Origin: JAWPMV01 sp038527215
GTDB lineage: Bacteria; Bacteroidota; Bacteroidia; J057
Assembly: GCA_038527215.1 (NCBI GenBank)
Contig: JBCBGC010000024.1
Coordinates: forward strand, 8,694 to 72,693
Direction of reading: 5' to 3'
Length of the DNA: 64,000 nucleotides
This document shows, piece by piece, positions 1-7,128 of the stretch. The position numbers and the translations under genes are program-made. Position 1 is the first letter of the stretch. The number at the start of each line of letters is the position of its first letter. Under the pieces are notes generated by a model, which was given only the letters and a program-made list of their open reading frames with translations, was not told the DNA's origin and ran no database searches.

Positions 1-1
1 T

Positions 2-367
2 CTGACTCCAGCGGAATTAAAGGTCATGCATCTCCTTTGGCAAAAGAAAAAAGCTTTTGTCAAAGAGCTCATTGCTGATTGGCCGGAAGAAGGAGAAAAA
101 CAACCTGCTTATAACACCATTTCTACCATCATCCGCATCCTTCAGAAGAAAGGATACGTAGGACATGAAGCAGTGGGGCGAAGCCATCGTTATTTTCCTT
201 TGGTTCCCAAAGCCGGATATCAAAATCGATTGATGCAGAATGTGCTGCAAAATGTATTTTCTGGTTCTCTCTCAGGCATGGTATCCAGCCTCCTCGACAA
301 CCAGGACCTGTCTGACAAGCAAATGGACGAGCTCAAAACCCTGATAGATAAATCTGCGGACGAATGA
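2..367 (+). CDS. BlaI/MecI/CopY-type transcriptional repressor (5' end missing)
   Basis: The reading frame is open to the left edge, so the N-terminus lies outside the window. The visible part starts in the winged-helix domain (LTPAELKVMHLLW, then a segment with the TISTIIRILQKKGYV recognition-helix pattern) and continues into a short C-terminal dimerisation tail. BlaI-family proteins repress genes for a partner membrane metalloprotease and are cleaved on induction. The stop codon overlaps the start of the downstream M56 peptidase gene (ATGATG at 364), the usual BlaI-BlaR arrangement, so the two are translationally coupled. No beta-lactamase is visible nearby; the inducer is unknown. Confidence 0.9.
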   Translation: MTPAELKVMHLLWQKKKAFVKELIADWPEEGEKQPAYNTISTIIRILQKKGYVGHEAVGRSHRYFPLVPKAGYQNRLMQNVLQNVFSGSLSGMVSSLLDNQDLSDKQMDELKTLIDKSADE

Positions 368-1476
368 TGCTATATCTCCTGATCAGTGTTTGTTTTTCTT
401 GTATTGGGTATGCCTTCTATTTAATGGGAATTAAAAACCGGCGTCCGGTGCTTCACCAACGTCGATTCCTGTATGTAGTCATAGCTAGCTCCTTATTAAT
501 TCCGTTGCCTTATTTAGGAGAAGAACCCAAACCCCGGATGCAGGCCAATGGAGAACCCTTTGCACTGGTCTTCGGTCAGGTACCCGATCAGGCCTCTCTG
601 CAGCAATTTTGCCATTGTGAAGCGCCAGACTACGGGCATCGCATACAGTTCCAAGCCAACGCCTGGTATACCTTCCTGCTCGCCCATAAGCAGTATTTCT
701 ATGGCTTATTGATCCTGGGATTAAGTGTGGTGGTAGCCAAAGGAATGGCTCAGGTCTGGTACTTGCGGCATCTCAGCAAAAAATTTCCGGTGGAACCGCG
801 TGAGGAGGATGGGCTTAGCTACTTTCAAATCAACCATCCGGCTTTTCGGGGTCCAGCGGCCTTCCGTTGGCGAAAGGCTTATGTGATATTTCCCGCATAT
901 CTGGAGGGCTTGGCCAAAGAAGATCAGCAGGCTATCCTGGCGCATGAGCTATCCCACCTTCACCAATTTAATACCCTTGAAAATCTTGGCCTGAACCTCC
1001 TGCAAATTGGGTGGTTTTTCAATCCAGCTTTTTATTTAATCCGTCGCCAACTTCACTTATTGAGCGAGTACCAGGCGGACGAAGCGGGAGTGGACCGACT
1101 GGGAAGTCGAAAGGCTTATGCCCATTTACTGTTGCGCATGAAGGCCTTGCAACAAGAAAATCCCCTGGGCACTGGCTTCGCTGCTTTTGTAGGAGGAGAC
1201 TTAAAAAAGCGTATTCAGCATATCCTGGCCCCTAAACCTGCTCGTGCCTCTGTGTCTGGCCTGTGGTTGGCGGGTGTGCTTTGGGTAGGCCTACAAATCT
1301 GGAGCAGTCCCTTGCTGGCAGGCAACCTCTCTTCTGCCTTATGGGAACTTGGCGCCTATGAAGCCTTTTATCCCCAATTACAAGCAGATCAGGACGATGG
1401 GGTCTATTGCCAGGACTGTGAAACCGTTTGCTTGCCGGAAGAAGCGTGGCCTCAGGAGGAACTTGAGTCAAAATAG
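364..1476 (+). CDS. M56 (BlaR1-type) membrane metallopeptidase, signal sensor
   Basis: 370 residues with hydrophobic membrane segments at about 1-23, 35-52, 112-135 and near 298-316, and a zinc-protease motif HELSH at 194-198 followed by a likely third ligand in SEYQADEAG near 234. This is the M56/BlaR1 layout: a membrane protease that inactivates the cognate BlaI repressor encoded just upstream (4-bp overlap). The protein has no penicillin-binding sensor domain; after the last membrane segment only about 50 residues follow, with CQDCETVC-type cysteines whose role is unknown. The 3' end overlaps the convergent aat gene by 25 bp. Confidence 0.88.
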   Translation: MMLYLLISVCFSCIGYAFYLMGIKNRRPVLHQRRFLYVVIASSLLIPLPYLGEEPKPRMQANGEPFALVFGQVPDQASLQQFCHCEAPDYGHRIQFQANAWYTFLLAHKQYFYGLLILGLSVVVAKGMAQVWYLRHLSKKFPVEPREEDGLSYFQINHPAFRGPAAFRWRKAYVIFPAYLEGLAKEDQQAILAHELSHLHQFNTLENLGLNLLQIGWFFNPAFYLIRRQLHLLSEYQADEAGVDRLGSRKAYAHLLLRMKALQQENPLGTGFAAFVGGDLKKRIQHILAPKPARASVSGLWLAGVLWVGLQIWSSPLLAGNLSSALWELGAYEAFYPQLQADQDDGVYCQDCETVCLPEEAWPQEELESK

Positions 1477-2156
1477 CTACTCCAGTTTCCAGAAAGGCTG
1501 TCCACAGCTAACCCACGATTTAATTCACCTAAAAACCGCTGCCGGGGGATGAGGATGGCTCCCAGACTCTCCAGGTGGGGCGTATGAACCTGACAGTCGA
1601 TCAATTGAAAGCCCTTTTCTTTTAGCCAACCTACGAGGGTAATAAAGCCTGCTTTTGAGCCATTGCTCACTTCCGTAAACATAGATTCTCCAAAAAAGCA
1701 GGCCCCCATCGAAATTCCGTACAGACCAGCCACTAATTGCTCATCCTGCCAAACCTCCACAGAATGGGCCCATCCTTCCTCATGCAGGGCTATGTAGGCA
1801 GCCTGCATGTCCTTAGTAATCCAGGTGCCCTGCTGCCCTTCGCGCGGAATGGATTTGCAGCGGGCGATTACCTCCGAGAAGGCCTGATCCATGGTGATCC
1901 GGAGATGGCCTTTGCGCAGGACCTGCCGCATACTTTTCGAAACCTTCAATTGGTCCGGATATAGCACACATCTGGGATCAGGGGACCACCAGAGGATAGG
2001 CTCTCCTTCAGAGAACCAGGGGAAGATGCCTTGTTGATAGGCTGCCTTCAAACGAGCCGTGCTTAAATCCCCTCCTATGGCCAACAATCCGCTAGGCTCG
2101 GCCAGGTGCGGGTCCGGGAAGATGTTATGTTCGTCTGAGAGACCAAATAAGGGCAT
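1452..2156 (-). CDS. aat: Leucyl/phenylalanyl-tRNA--protein transferase
   Basis: Transfers Leu or Phe from aminoacyl-tRNA to proteins with N-terminal Arg or Lys, making primary N-degrons. Family signatures seen: FPDPHLAEPSGLLAIGGDLS near the N-terminus, GIFPWFSEGEPILWWSPDPR, and GESMFTEVSNGSKAGF. I chose the methionine at 2156 (MPLFGLSDEHNIFP) because homologues begin there; an in-frame ATG at 2192 would add 12 atypical residues. The gene lies directly downstream of clpS on the same strand, which encodes the recognition factor for the degrons this enzyme makes. Its 3' end overlaps the convergent M56 gene. Confidence 0.93.
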   Translation of the reverse strand: MPLFGLSDEHNIFPDPHLAEPSGLLAIGGDLSTARLKAAYQQGIFPWFSEGEPILWWSPDPRCVLYPDQLKVSKSMRQVLRKGHLRITMDQAFSEVIARCKSIPREGQQGTWITKDMQAAYIALHEEGWAHSVEVWQDEQLVAGLYGISMGACFFGESMFTEVSNGSKAGFITLVGWLKEKGFQLIDCQVHTPHLESLGAILIPRQRFLGELNRGLAVDSLSGNWSSYFDSSSS

Positions 2157-2221
2157 AAGGCAAACACGGAAAGCTGGATCCAGGTCCAGCATACATCATG
2201 GGTATAATAAAGAGGTTAGGC

Positions 2222-2515
2222 TTATTCAGACTCTTCGAGCGTCGCTCCGATTCCACGCTCAACCAGGGCCTCCCGCATAGGGTTGAGTTTATATTTGGAT
2301 CCGTGTTTTACGGCGTACTTCCCTTTGGTGTGGATGATCCAGGCACACTGCTCGGCCTGACCATGGGTATGGTCGCAAATCTCAACCAGGGATTGAATCA
2401 CCCAGTCAAAGGTATTTACGTTGTCATTCCATACGATAAGGGTGGAGGATGTACCGCTATCAATCAGCTCTTTTACCTGCTCCGCCTCTTTAATCAGCAC
2501 GTTATTCCAAACCAT
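2222..2515 (-). CDS. clpS: ClpS adaptor (N-degron recognition factor for ClpAP/ClpCP)
   Basis: 97 residues, normal ClpS length. The family core is clear: LIVWNDNVNTFDWVI (Asn-Asp of the amino-acid pocket), then CDHTHGQAEQCAWIIHTKG with the pocket His, and a basic tail. ClpS binds N-terminal Leu, Phe, Trp or Tyr and hands substrates to a Clp ATPase. It lies immediately upstream of aat on the same strand and probably forms an operon with it, so the enzyme that makes the degron and the receptor that reads it are co-encoded. The flexible N-terminus that engages the Clp ATPase is about 20 residues. Confidence 0.93.
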   Translation of the reverse strand: MVWNNVLIKEAEQVKELIDSGTSSTLIVWNDNVNTFDWVIQSLVEICDHTHGQAEQCAWIIHTKGKYAVKHGSKYKLNPMREALVERGIGATLEESE

Positions 2516-2715
2516 CTATCTTTGAAATTATTTTGCAAATTGGGGATATTCAGAAAATGATCATCCTGTTTTTCCCGTTATAAGGGCAAATATACGAAAA
2601 ACGCCATTTTTACCCCAAACTTTCCCCCAGCCAGAGAAAAATTTTGACTGAAGGATTGTTTTAGAAGTACGAACGGACGATTCTTCCACATGTTTCAGGA
2701 AAAAGAGACTTTTTT

Positions 2716-3927
2716 ATGTACAAACCCATTTTGGTCCTGTTCCTATGCTTAAGTCTGCTTACTCCCCGGCAAGCTGCGGCCTGGGGCTTCTGGGCGCATC
2801 AACGAATCAACCGTCTGGCGGTGTTTACCCTGCCTCCTGAGATGCTGCTGCTGTATAAGAAGCACCTCAATTACCTAACGGAGCATGCGGTAGATCCGGA
2901 TAAAAGGCGCTATGCCGTAGACGGAGAAGCGCCCCGGCATTTTATTGATATCGATCATTATGGGACCTATCCTTTCCAGCAGGTTCCCCGGGAATGGGAC
3001 GAAGCTGTGGCTTTGCTGACCGAAGATACCCTGATGGCCTATGGCAACTTACCCTATCACCTGCCGCAGGATGTCTATCGCCTGAAAAAGGCGTTTGAAG
3101 CCATGGACCTGGGCCGGATTCTGAAGATTTCCGCGGATTTAGGGCATTATGTGGGAGACGCCCATGTGCCGCTGCATACTACTGAAAACTATAACGGCCA
3201 AATGACCGGGCAGCGAGGTATTCATGGATTTTGGGAAAGCCGACTGCCTGAATTGTATGGCGAAAAATATGACTTTCTGGTCGGCAGAGCCTATTTCATA
3301 GAGGATCTTCTGATGGAAGGCTGGGAAACGGTACTGGAAAGCCATCTGGCCCTCGATTCCGTCCTGAGTATGGAGCAACGGTTGAATGACCGTTTTCCTC
3401 CCTCCCAGAAATATGGGTATGAAAGCCGGAATAATATTGTGGTGCGGACCTATTCCCGCGACTACTCCGCAGCTTACCACAAAATGCTCTCCGGGATGGT
3501 AGAAAGGCGGATGCGCCTGGCTATTCGCCGCATAGGCTCTTATTGGTATACGGCCTGGAAACTGGCTGGCTCGCCCGATTTGGCCCCTTTAATAGACAAA
3601 AACTATGATTTGGCTCCTGATCCCACGGAGAAAAAGATAAAAATTCTGGATAGAGAGGCCTTCGATTTGGGGAGTACCAATCCGCTCTTTCCCCAAGAGG
3701 GAAACTGGTGTTGTGCGCATCCGCTTAAGAAAGGAAAAGCCATGGGGCTATGGGCGGTCAGGCCTCAATTCCGTCCCGCACCCCTGGCGGAGCTTTCTGC
3801 TAATCCCTTAGCGGTGAGTTGGTTGGCTGGTTTGGTCATAGGGCTCGGGTTGGTACTAGGGCTGGGCTGGGTTTCCTGGAGAAAAGGTCGGGCCTCTCAC
3901 CCCTCAAAAGATAGAACCTCCATATAA
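2716..3927 (+). CDS. Secreted zinc-dependent phospholipase C-like protein
   Basis: 403 residues with a signal peptide (about 1-22, cut after AAA) so that the mature protein begins close to Trp (WGFWAHQRIN), as in zinc phospholipase C/S1-P1 nuclease fold enzymes where the N-terminal Trp is a metal ligand. Other metal-ligand patterns: HFIDIDHYG, LGHYVGDAHVPLHTTENYNG and GIHGFWESRLPELY. A hydrophobic helix at about 373-393 followed by basic residues suggests C-terminal membrane anchoring. Substrate (phospholipid or nucleic acid) cannot be read from sequence. It stands alone between divergent clpS and the oxoamine synthase. Confidence 0.8.
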   Translation: MYKPILVLFLCLSLLTPRQAAAWGFWAHQRINRLAVFTLPPEMLLLYKKHLNYLTEHAVDPDKRRYAVDGEAPRHFIDIDHYGTYPFQQVPREWDEAVALLTEDTLMAYGNLPYHLPQDVYRLKKAFEAMDLGRILKISADLGHYVGDAHVPLHTTENYNGQMTGQRGIHGFWESRLPELYGEKYDFLVGRAYFIEDLLMEGWETVLESHLALDSVLSMEQRLNDRFPPSQKYGYESRNNIVVRTYSRDYSAAYHKMLSGMVERRMRLAIRRIGSYWYTAWKLAGSPDLAPLIDKNYDLAPDPTEKKIKILDREAFDLGSTNPLFPQEGNWCCAHPLKKGKAMGLWAVRPQFRPAPLAELSANPLAVSWLAGLVIGLGLVLGLGWVSWRKGRASHPSKDRTSI

Positions 3928-3964
3928 AGATATCCATATCTAGTGCTAAAACCTGCCTTAAATA

Positions 3965-3984
3965 GGCCTCAAGGCCCTTTTTTT
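3965..3984 (+). terminator. Weak intrinsic terminator after the phospholipase C-like gene
   Basis: GGCC-TCAA-GGCC followed by C and seven T residues, 38 bases after the stop codon. The stem is only 4 bp, so it is weak, but the T-tract and position fit a terminator. Confidence 0.45.
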
Positions 3985-4005
3985 AGTGGATAACCCTGCT
4001 GTTCA

Positions 4006-4040
4006 TTTGTTTTCTTATTCGGGAAATAGTCTTAACTTTG
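4006..4040 (+). promoter_or_regulatory. Bacteroidota-type promoter for the oxoamine synthase gene
   Basis: TTTG at 4006-4009 and TAACTTTG at 4033-4040 match the -33 (TTG) and -7 (TAnnTTTG) elements used by the primary sigma factor in this phylum; the spacing (23) is at the long end. The coding region starts 31 bases downstream. Confidence 0.55.
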
Positions 4041-4071
4041 GCCCGTTTAGCGAACATTTAACTGCTTCGAT

Positions 4072-5331
4072 TTGGATATTTTTGATAAAATTGACCGAAA
4101 CATGAACGCTGACCTGGGGCAGTATGCCTCTATAGGTCACGGATACATCGCCTACCCAAAGTTGGAAGGCGAAGTGGGGCCCTGGATGACATATCGGGGC
4201 AAAAAGGTGTTGGTTTGGTCCCTGAATTCATATCTGGGACTGGCAAATAACCCTGAGATCCGGGAAGTAGATGCCAAAGCCGCTGCAGATTGGGGGTTGG
4301 CTTACCCGATGGGTTCAAGAGTGCTTACGGGTAACTCTGATCTTCATGAGGAGTTTGAGCGTGAGGCCGCAGAATTCATGCAAAAGGAAGATGCCTTCCT
4401 GATGAATTTCGGTTACCAGGGATGTTTGTCGATTGTCCATGCCTTGACCGATCGCCGAGACGTAATCGTGTATGACCAGCTTTCTCATGCCTGTATCATG
4501 GATGGTATGAGCATCAGTTTGGCCAAGCGTTTCGTATTCCGCCACAATGATATGGCGCAGTTGGAAGACCGACTGAAAAAGGCCCAGCGTATCACCCAGA
4601 AAACCGGAGGTGGCATCCTGATCATTACCGAAGGGGTATTTGGGATGAAAGGAGACCTCGGTCAGTTGGATGAGATCGTCAAGCTGAAAGAACAATACAA
4701 TGCGCGCCTCTTCGTAGACGATGCCCACGGATTTGGGGTCATGGGAGAGACGGGAATTGGTACCGGAGAGCATTTCGGGGTTCAGGACAAAATTGACGTC
4801 CTTTTTAACACCTTTGCAAAGTCTATGGCTGGTTTTGGAGCCTTCGTTTGTGGAGACAAAAAAGTAGTTAACTACCTGAAATACAATATGCGGAGTCAGA
4901 TTTACGCCAAGTCTCTCTGTATGCCGATGACTGTTGGTGCCATCAAGCGACTCCAGATGCTTCGGACGATGCCCGAACTGCGTGAGAAACTCTGGTTCAT
5001 TGTCAACAAGCTCCAGAATGGATTGAAGGAGCGTGGGTTTGACATCGGTACCACCAAATCTCCTGTTACGCCTGTTTACCTGAAGGGTAGTCCGGCCGAA
5101 GCCATGGGAATCATTATTGACTTAAGGGAGAATTTTAACATATTTGCGTCAGGTGTGGTCTATCCTGTGATTGAAAAAGGAGTGATCATTCTGCGAATCA
5201 TCCCCACGGCTCATCACGAAGAATCCGATGTAGACTATACGCTCGATGCCTTTGAACAGGTGCGTTCGAAGATTGAAGCGGGTGCCTACAAGAACCAGGA
5301 TGTACAAAAATTAGTGGCCATAATGGCTTAA
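4072..5331 (+). CDS. PLP-dependent alpha-oxoamine synthase (serine palmitoyltransferase or cysteate acyltransferase type)
   Basis: About 419 residues, class-II aminotransferase fold. Patterns seen: SYLGLANNPE, YPMGSRVLTGNSDLHEEFE, DDAHGFGVMGETG, and the PLP lysine in NTFAKSMAGFGAF. These enzymes condense an amino acid with an acyl thioester: serine for sphingolipids, cysteate for sulfonolipids (capnine-type), glycine for KBL/HemA relatives. Context does not decide between them. The start is probably TTG at 4072 (DIFDKIDRNMNADLGQY is the conserved N-terminus of this subgroup as I recall it); the first ATG, at 4102, would cut into it. A good promoter lies just upstream, so the gene is probably its own unit. 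Confidence 0.8.
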   Translation: MDIFDKIDRNMNADLGQYASIGHGYIAYPKLEGEVGPWMTYRGKKVLVWSLNSYLGLANNPEIREVDAKAAADWGLAYPMGSRVLTGNSDLHEEFEREAAEFMQKEDAFLMNFGYQGCLSIVHALTDRRDVIVYDQLSHACIMDGMSISLAKRFVFRHNDMAQLEDRLKKAQRITQKTGGGILIITEGVFGMKGDLGQLDEIVKLKEQYNARLFVDDAHGFGVMGETGIGTGEHFGVQDKIDVLFNTFAKSMAGFGAFVCGDKKVVNYLKYNMRSQIYAKSLCMPMTVGAIKRLQMLRTMPELREKLWFIVNKLQNGLKERGFDIGTTKSPVTPVYLKGSPAEAMGIIIDLRENFNIFASGVVYPVIEKGVIILRIIPTAHHEESDVDYTLDAFEQVRSKIEAGAYKNQDVQKLVAIMA

Positions 5332-5401
5332 ATTTTGATTATAGCGGTTTTTTTTACGATAATTATACCTAACTTGAACATACTTTAAAAAAGTAAACGA
5401 A

Positions 5402-5575
5402 ATGGAAAAATACGCAAAACTAAAAAGCTTAATCGTTAGCATCGAGGAAGACTTCTCCAAATTTTACGACAAAGGAAACAAAGCTGCCGGTACCCGTGCA
5501 CGGAAAGCCATGCAGGAAGTAAAAGTACTCGCCCAAGACATTCGCAAAGAGATTCAGTCTGCGAAGAACGATTAG
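5402..5575 (+). CDS. Histone H1-like DNA-binding protein
   Basis: 57 residues: begins MEKYAKLKSLIVSIEEDFSK, contains FYDKGNKAAGTRARKAMQE and ends KEIQSAKND. This is the small histone H1-like protein common in Bacteroidota (related to chlamydial Hc1), a basic nucleoid-associated helix. The upstream region is AT-rich and the downstream hairpin at 5600 closes the unit, so it is probably highly expressed and monocistronic. Target sequence preference is unknown. Confidence 0.85.
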   Translation: MEKYAKLKSLIVSIEEDFSKFYDKGNKAAGTRARKAMQEVKVLAQDIRKEIQSAKND

Positions 5576-5599
5576 ACGCAAGAACTATCTTAATGCACA

Positions 5600-5630
5600 G
5601 AGGCTGATCTTTCGATCAGCCTCTTTTTTT
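5600..5630 (+). terminator. Intrinsic terminator after the histone H1-like gene
   Basis: Perfect 10-bp stem GAGGCTGATC / GATCAGCCTC with TTTC loop and at least seven T residues. Confidence 0.9.
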
Positions 5631-5656
5631 ATCTTTATCCTTATGTCTGGATTGCT

Positions 5657-6550
5657 TTAGGAGGAATACGCCTTTCTGGCTTGTAGCGCTTGATCCATGG
5701 CCTGACGAAGTTCGGAGGTCCCCGGAACCAGCGGTAGCCTGACATGGTCCCCACATACTCCCAGAAGCTGCATCAGGGCCTTGACTCCGGTGGGATTCCC
5801 TTCCCGGAAATTCAAATCCATAAAGGGAAGGAGTTCATAATGAAGCTGTTGGGCTGTATCCAGGTCATGGGCGAGGGCAGCGCGCGTCATGTTACTGAAT
5901 TCGGCTGGAAAAGCATTAGCCGTAACCGAAATAACCCCGTCACAGCCTAGCGCAACCATCGGTAAGGTCAGGGTATCCTCTCCAGAAAGCACCAGGAATC
6001 CCTGCGGTCGCTGGTGGAGGATGTGCATGATCTGCTCCATATCCCCCGAGGCTTCTTTGATGGCCACTACCTGAGCAAAGTCTCTGGCCAGTCGGAGACA
6101 GGTCTGAGCACTGATGTTGGAAGAGGTTCTTCCAGGGACATTATACAGGATGATAGGCGTATCTGTCGCTTCGCAAAGCGCTTTAAAGTGCTGATAGATG
6201 CCCTCCTGCGAAGGTTTATTGTAATAGGGACTCACAGAAAGGAAGGCAGCAGGCCGATAGCGCTGCTCATATTCCCGGGCCTTTTGACAGATGGCAGCGG
6301 TATTATTCCCCCCAACCCCCAATACCAGCGGGATTTTTCCCTGGGTCTCTTCCTGAAATACTTCGATGACTTTGGTTTGCTCTGCTGAGCTCAGGGTGGC
6401 GGCCTCTGCCGTGGTGCCCAGGGCGACCAAATATTCTACCCCTCCTTGGATGAGGTAGGAAATGACATTACGTAAGGCGGGGAAATCAACCGTTGCTTGC
6501 TCCTGGAAGGGCGTAACCACGGCTACTCCCGTACCGGAAAGTAGCTTCAT
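5657..6550 (-). CDS. dapA: 4-hydroxy-tetrahydrodipicolinate synthase
   Basis: 297 residues. Catalyses condensation of pyruvate with aspartate semialdehyde in lysine/diaminopimelate synthesis, in the cytoplasm. Signatures seen: GTTAEAATLS, LYNVPGRTS (catalytic Tyr), VAIKEASGDM (Schiff-base Lys) and the GCDGVISVTAN segment. Its ATG overlaps the stop of the upstream DUF6913 gene by 4 bp (ATGA), so it is translationally coupled in a ligA-DUF6913-dapA operon. Confidence 0.95.
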   Translation of the reverse strand: MKLLSGTGVAVVTPFQEQATVDFPALRNVISYLIQGGVEYLVALGTTAEAATLSSAEQTKVIEVFQEETQGKIPLVLGVGGNNTAAICQKAREYEQRYRPAAFLSVSPYYNKPSQEGIYQHFKALCEATDTPIILYNVPGRTSSNISAQTCLRLARDFAQVVAIKEASGDMEQIMHILHQRPQGFLVLSGEDTLTLPMVALGCDGVISVTANAFPAEFSNMTRAALAHDLDTAQQLHYELLPFMDLNFREGNPTGVKALMQLLGVCGDHVRLPLVPGTSELRQAMDQALQARKAYSS

Positions 6551-7128
6551 GAAACTTTTACTTTTTGCTTTTCCCCATTGTCAATCATATTGAGGAAATA
6601 GTCAAACTCCTTGATCATGCCCTTCATGCCGGTATCCTCGTCCCGATGGATCATCAGTTCATAGCAGCTTTCCAAGCCTTCGCGATGTACCCCGGTGCGG
6701 GTCTTGGCGCGGGCGATGCTACAAATGTACTTTGATGTCATGCGGATAGAATGATCAAAATCCATGAGGATATCCAGGTCATGTTGACGGACCTGACTTT
6801 CGATCGCAGGGGTAGGGTAGTCCAGCCAGTTGAGCTTGGCCGGGTTAATAAAGATCGTATCGACAGAACTGGCGAACTGCGACTCAGATTTTTTATTGAA
6901 ATTGATTTCAATCACCAGCACCCGCTTTTTACGCTTTTTCAAGCCTGTGAGGTACTCGTTGATCAAAACCAGGTCTTCGGGAGAGAGCGCGTTTAGGTTT
7001 AGGATTAATCCAACTTTTTGGGCACTATCTAAATCGATAAAATCCCGGACATAGTCCTTGGTACGATCCAGATTTCTGATTCGCCGTTTGCTGAATTTTT
7101 CCTTTATATCGTTAAGCCATTCCATCAA
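6547..7128 (-). CDS. DUF6913-type conserved cytoplasmic protein
   Basis: 193 residues, no signal peptide or membrane helix. Contains VLVIEINFNKKSESQF, INPAKLNWLDYPT and DILMDFDHSIRMTSKYICSIARA, which I recognise as the uncharacterised Bacteroidota family found between ligA and dapA. The function is unknown. The gene overlaps ligA by 17 bp upstream and dapA by 4 bp downstream, so it is tightly embedded in the operon. The second in-frame Met (residue 2) could equally be the start. Confidence 0.8.
   Translation of the reverse strand: MMEWLNDIKEKFSKRRIRNLDRTKDYVRDFIDLDSAQKVGLILNLNALSPEDLVLINEYLTGLKKRKKRVLVIEINFNKKSESQFASSVDTIFINPAKLNWLDYPTPAIESQVRQHDLDILMDFDHSIRMTSKYICSIARAKTRTGVHREGLESCYELMIHRDEDTGMKGMIKEFDYFLNMIDNGEKQKVKVS

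Noticed and set aside
364..1476. Beta-lactam resistance operon
   Set aside because: BlaI/M56 pairs control many targets in Bacteroidota; no beta-lactamase or penicillin-binding sensor domain is present.
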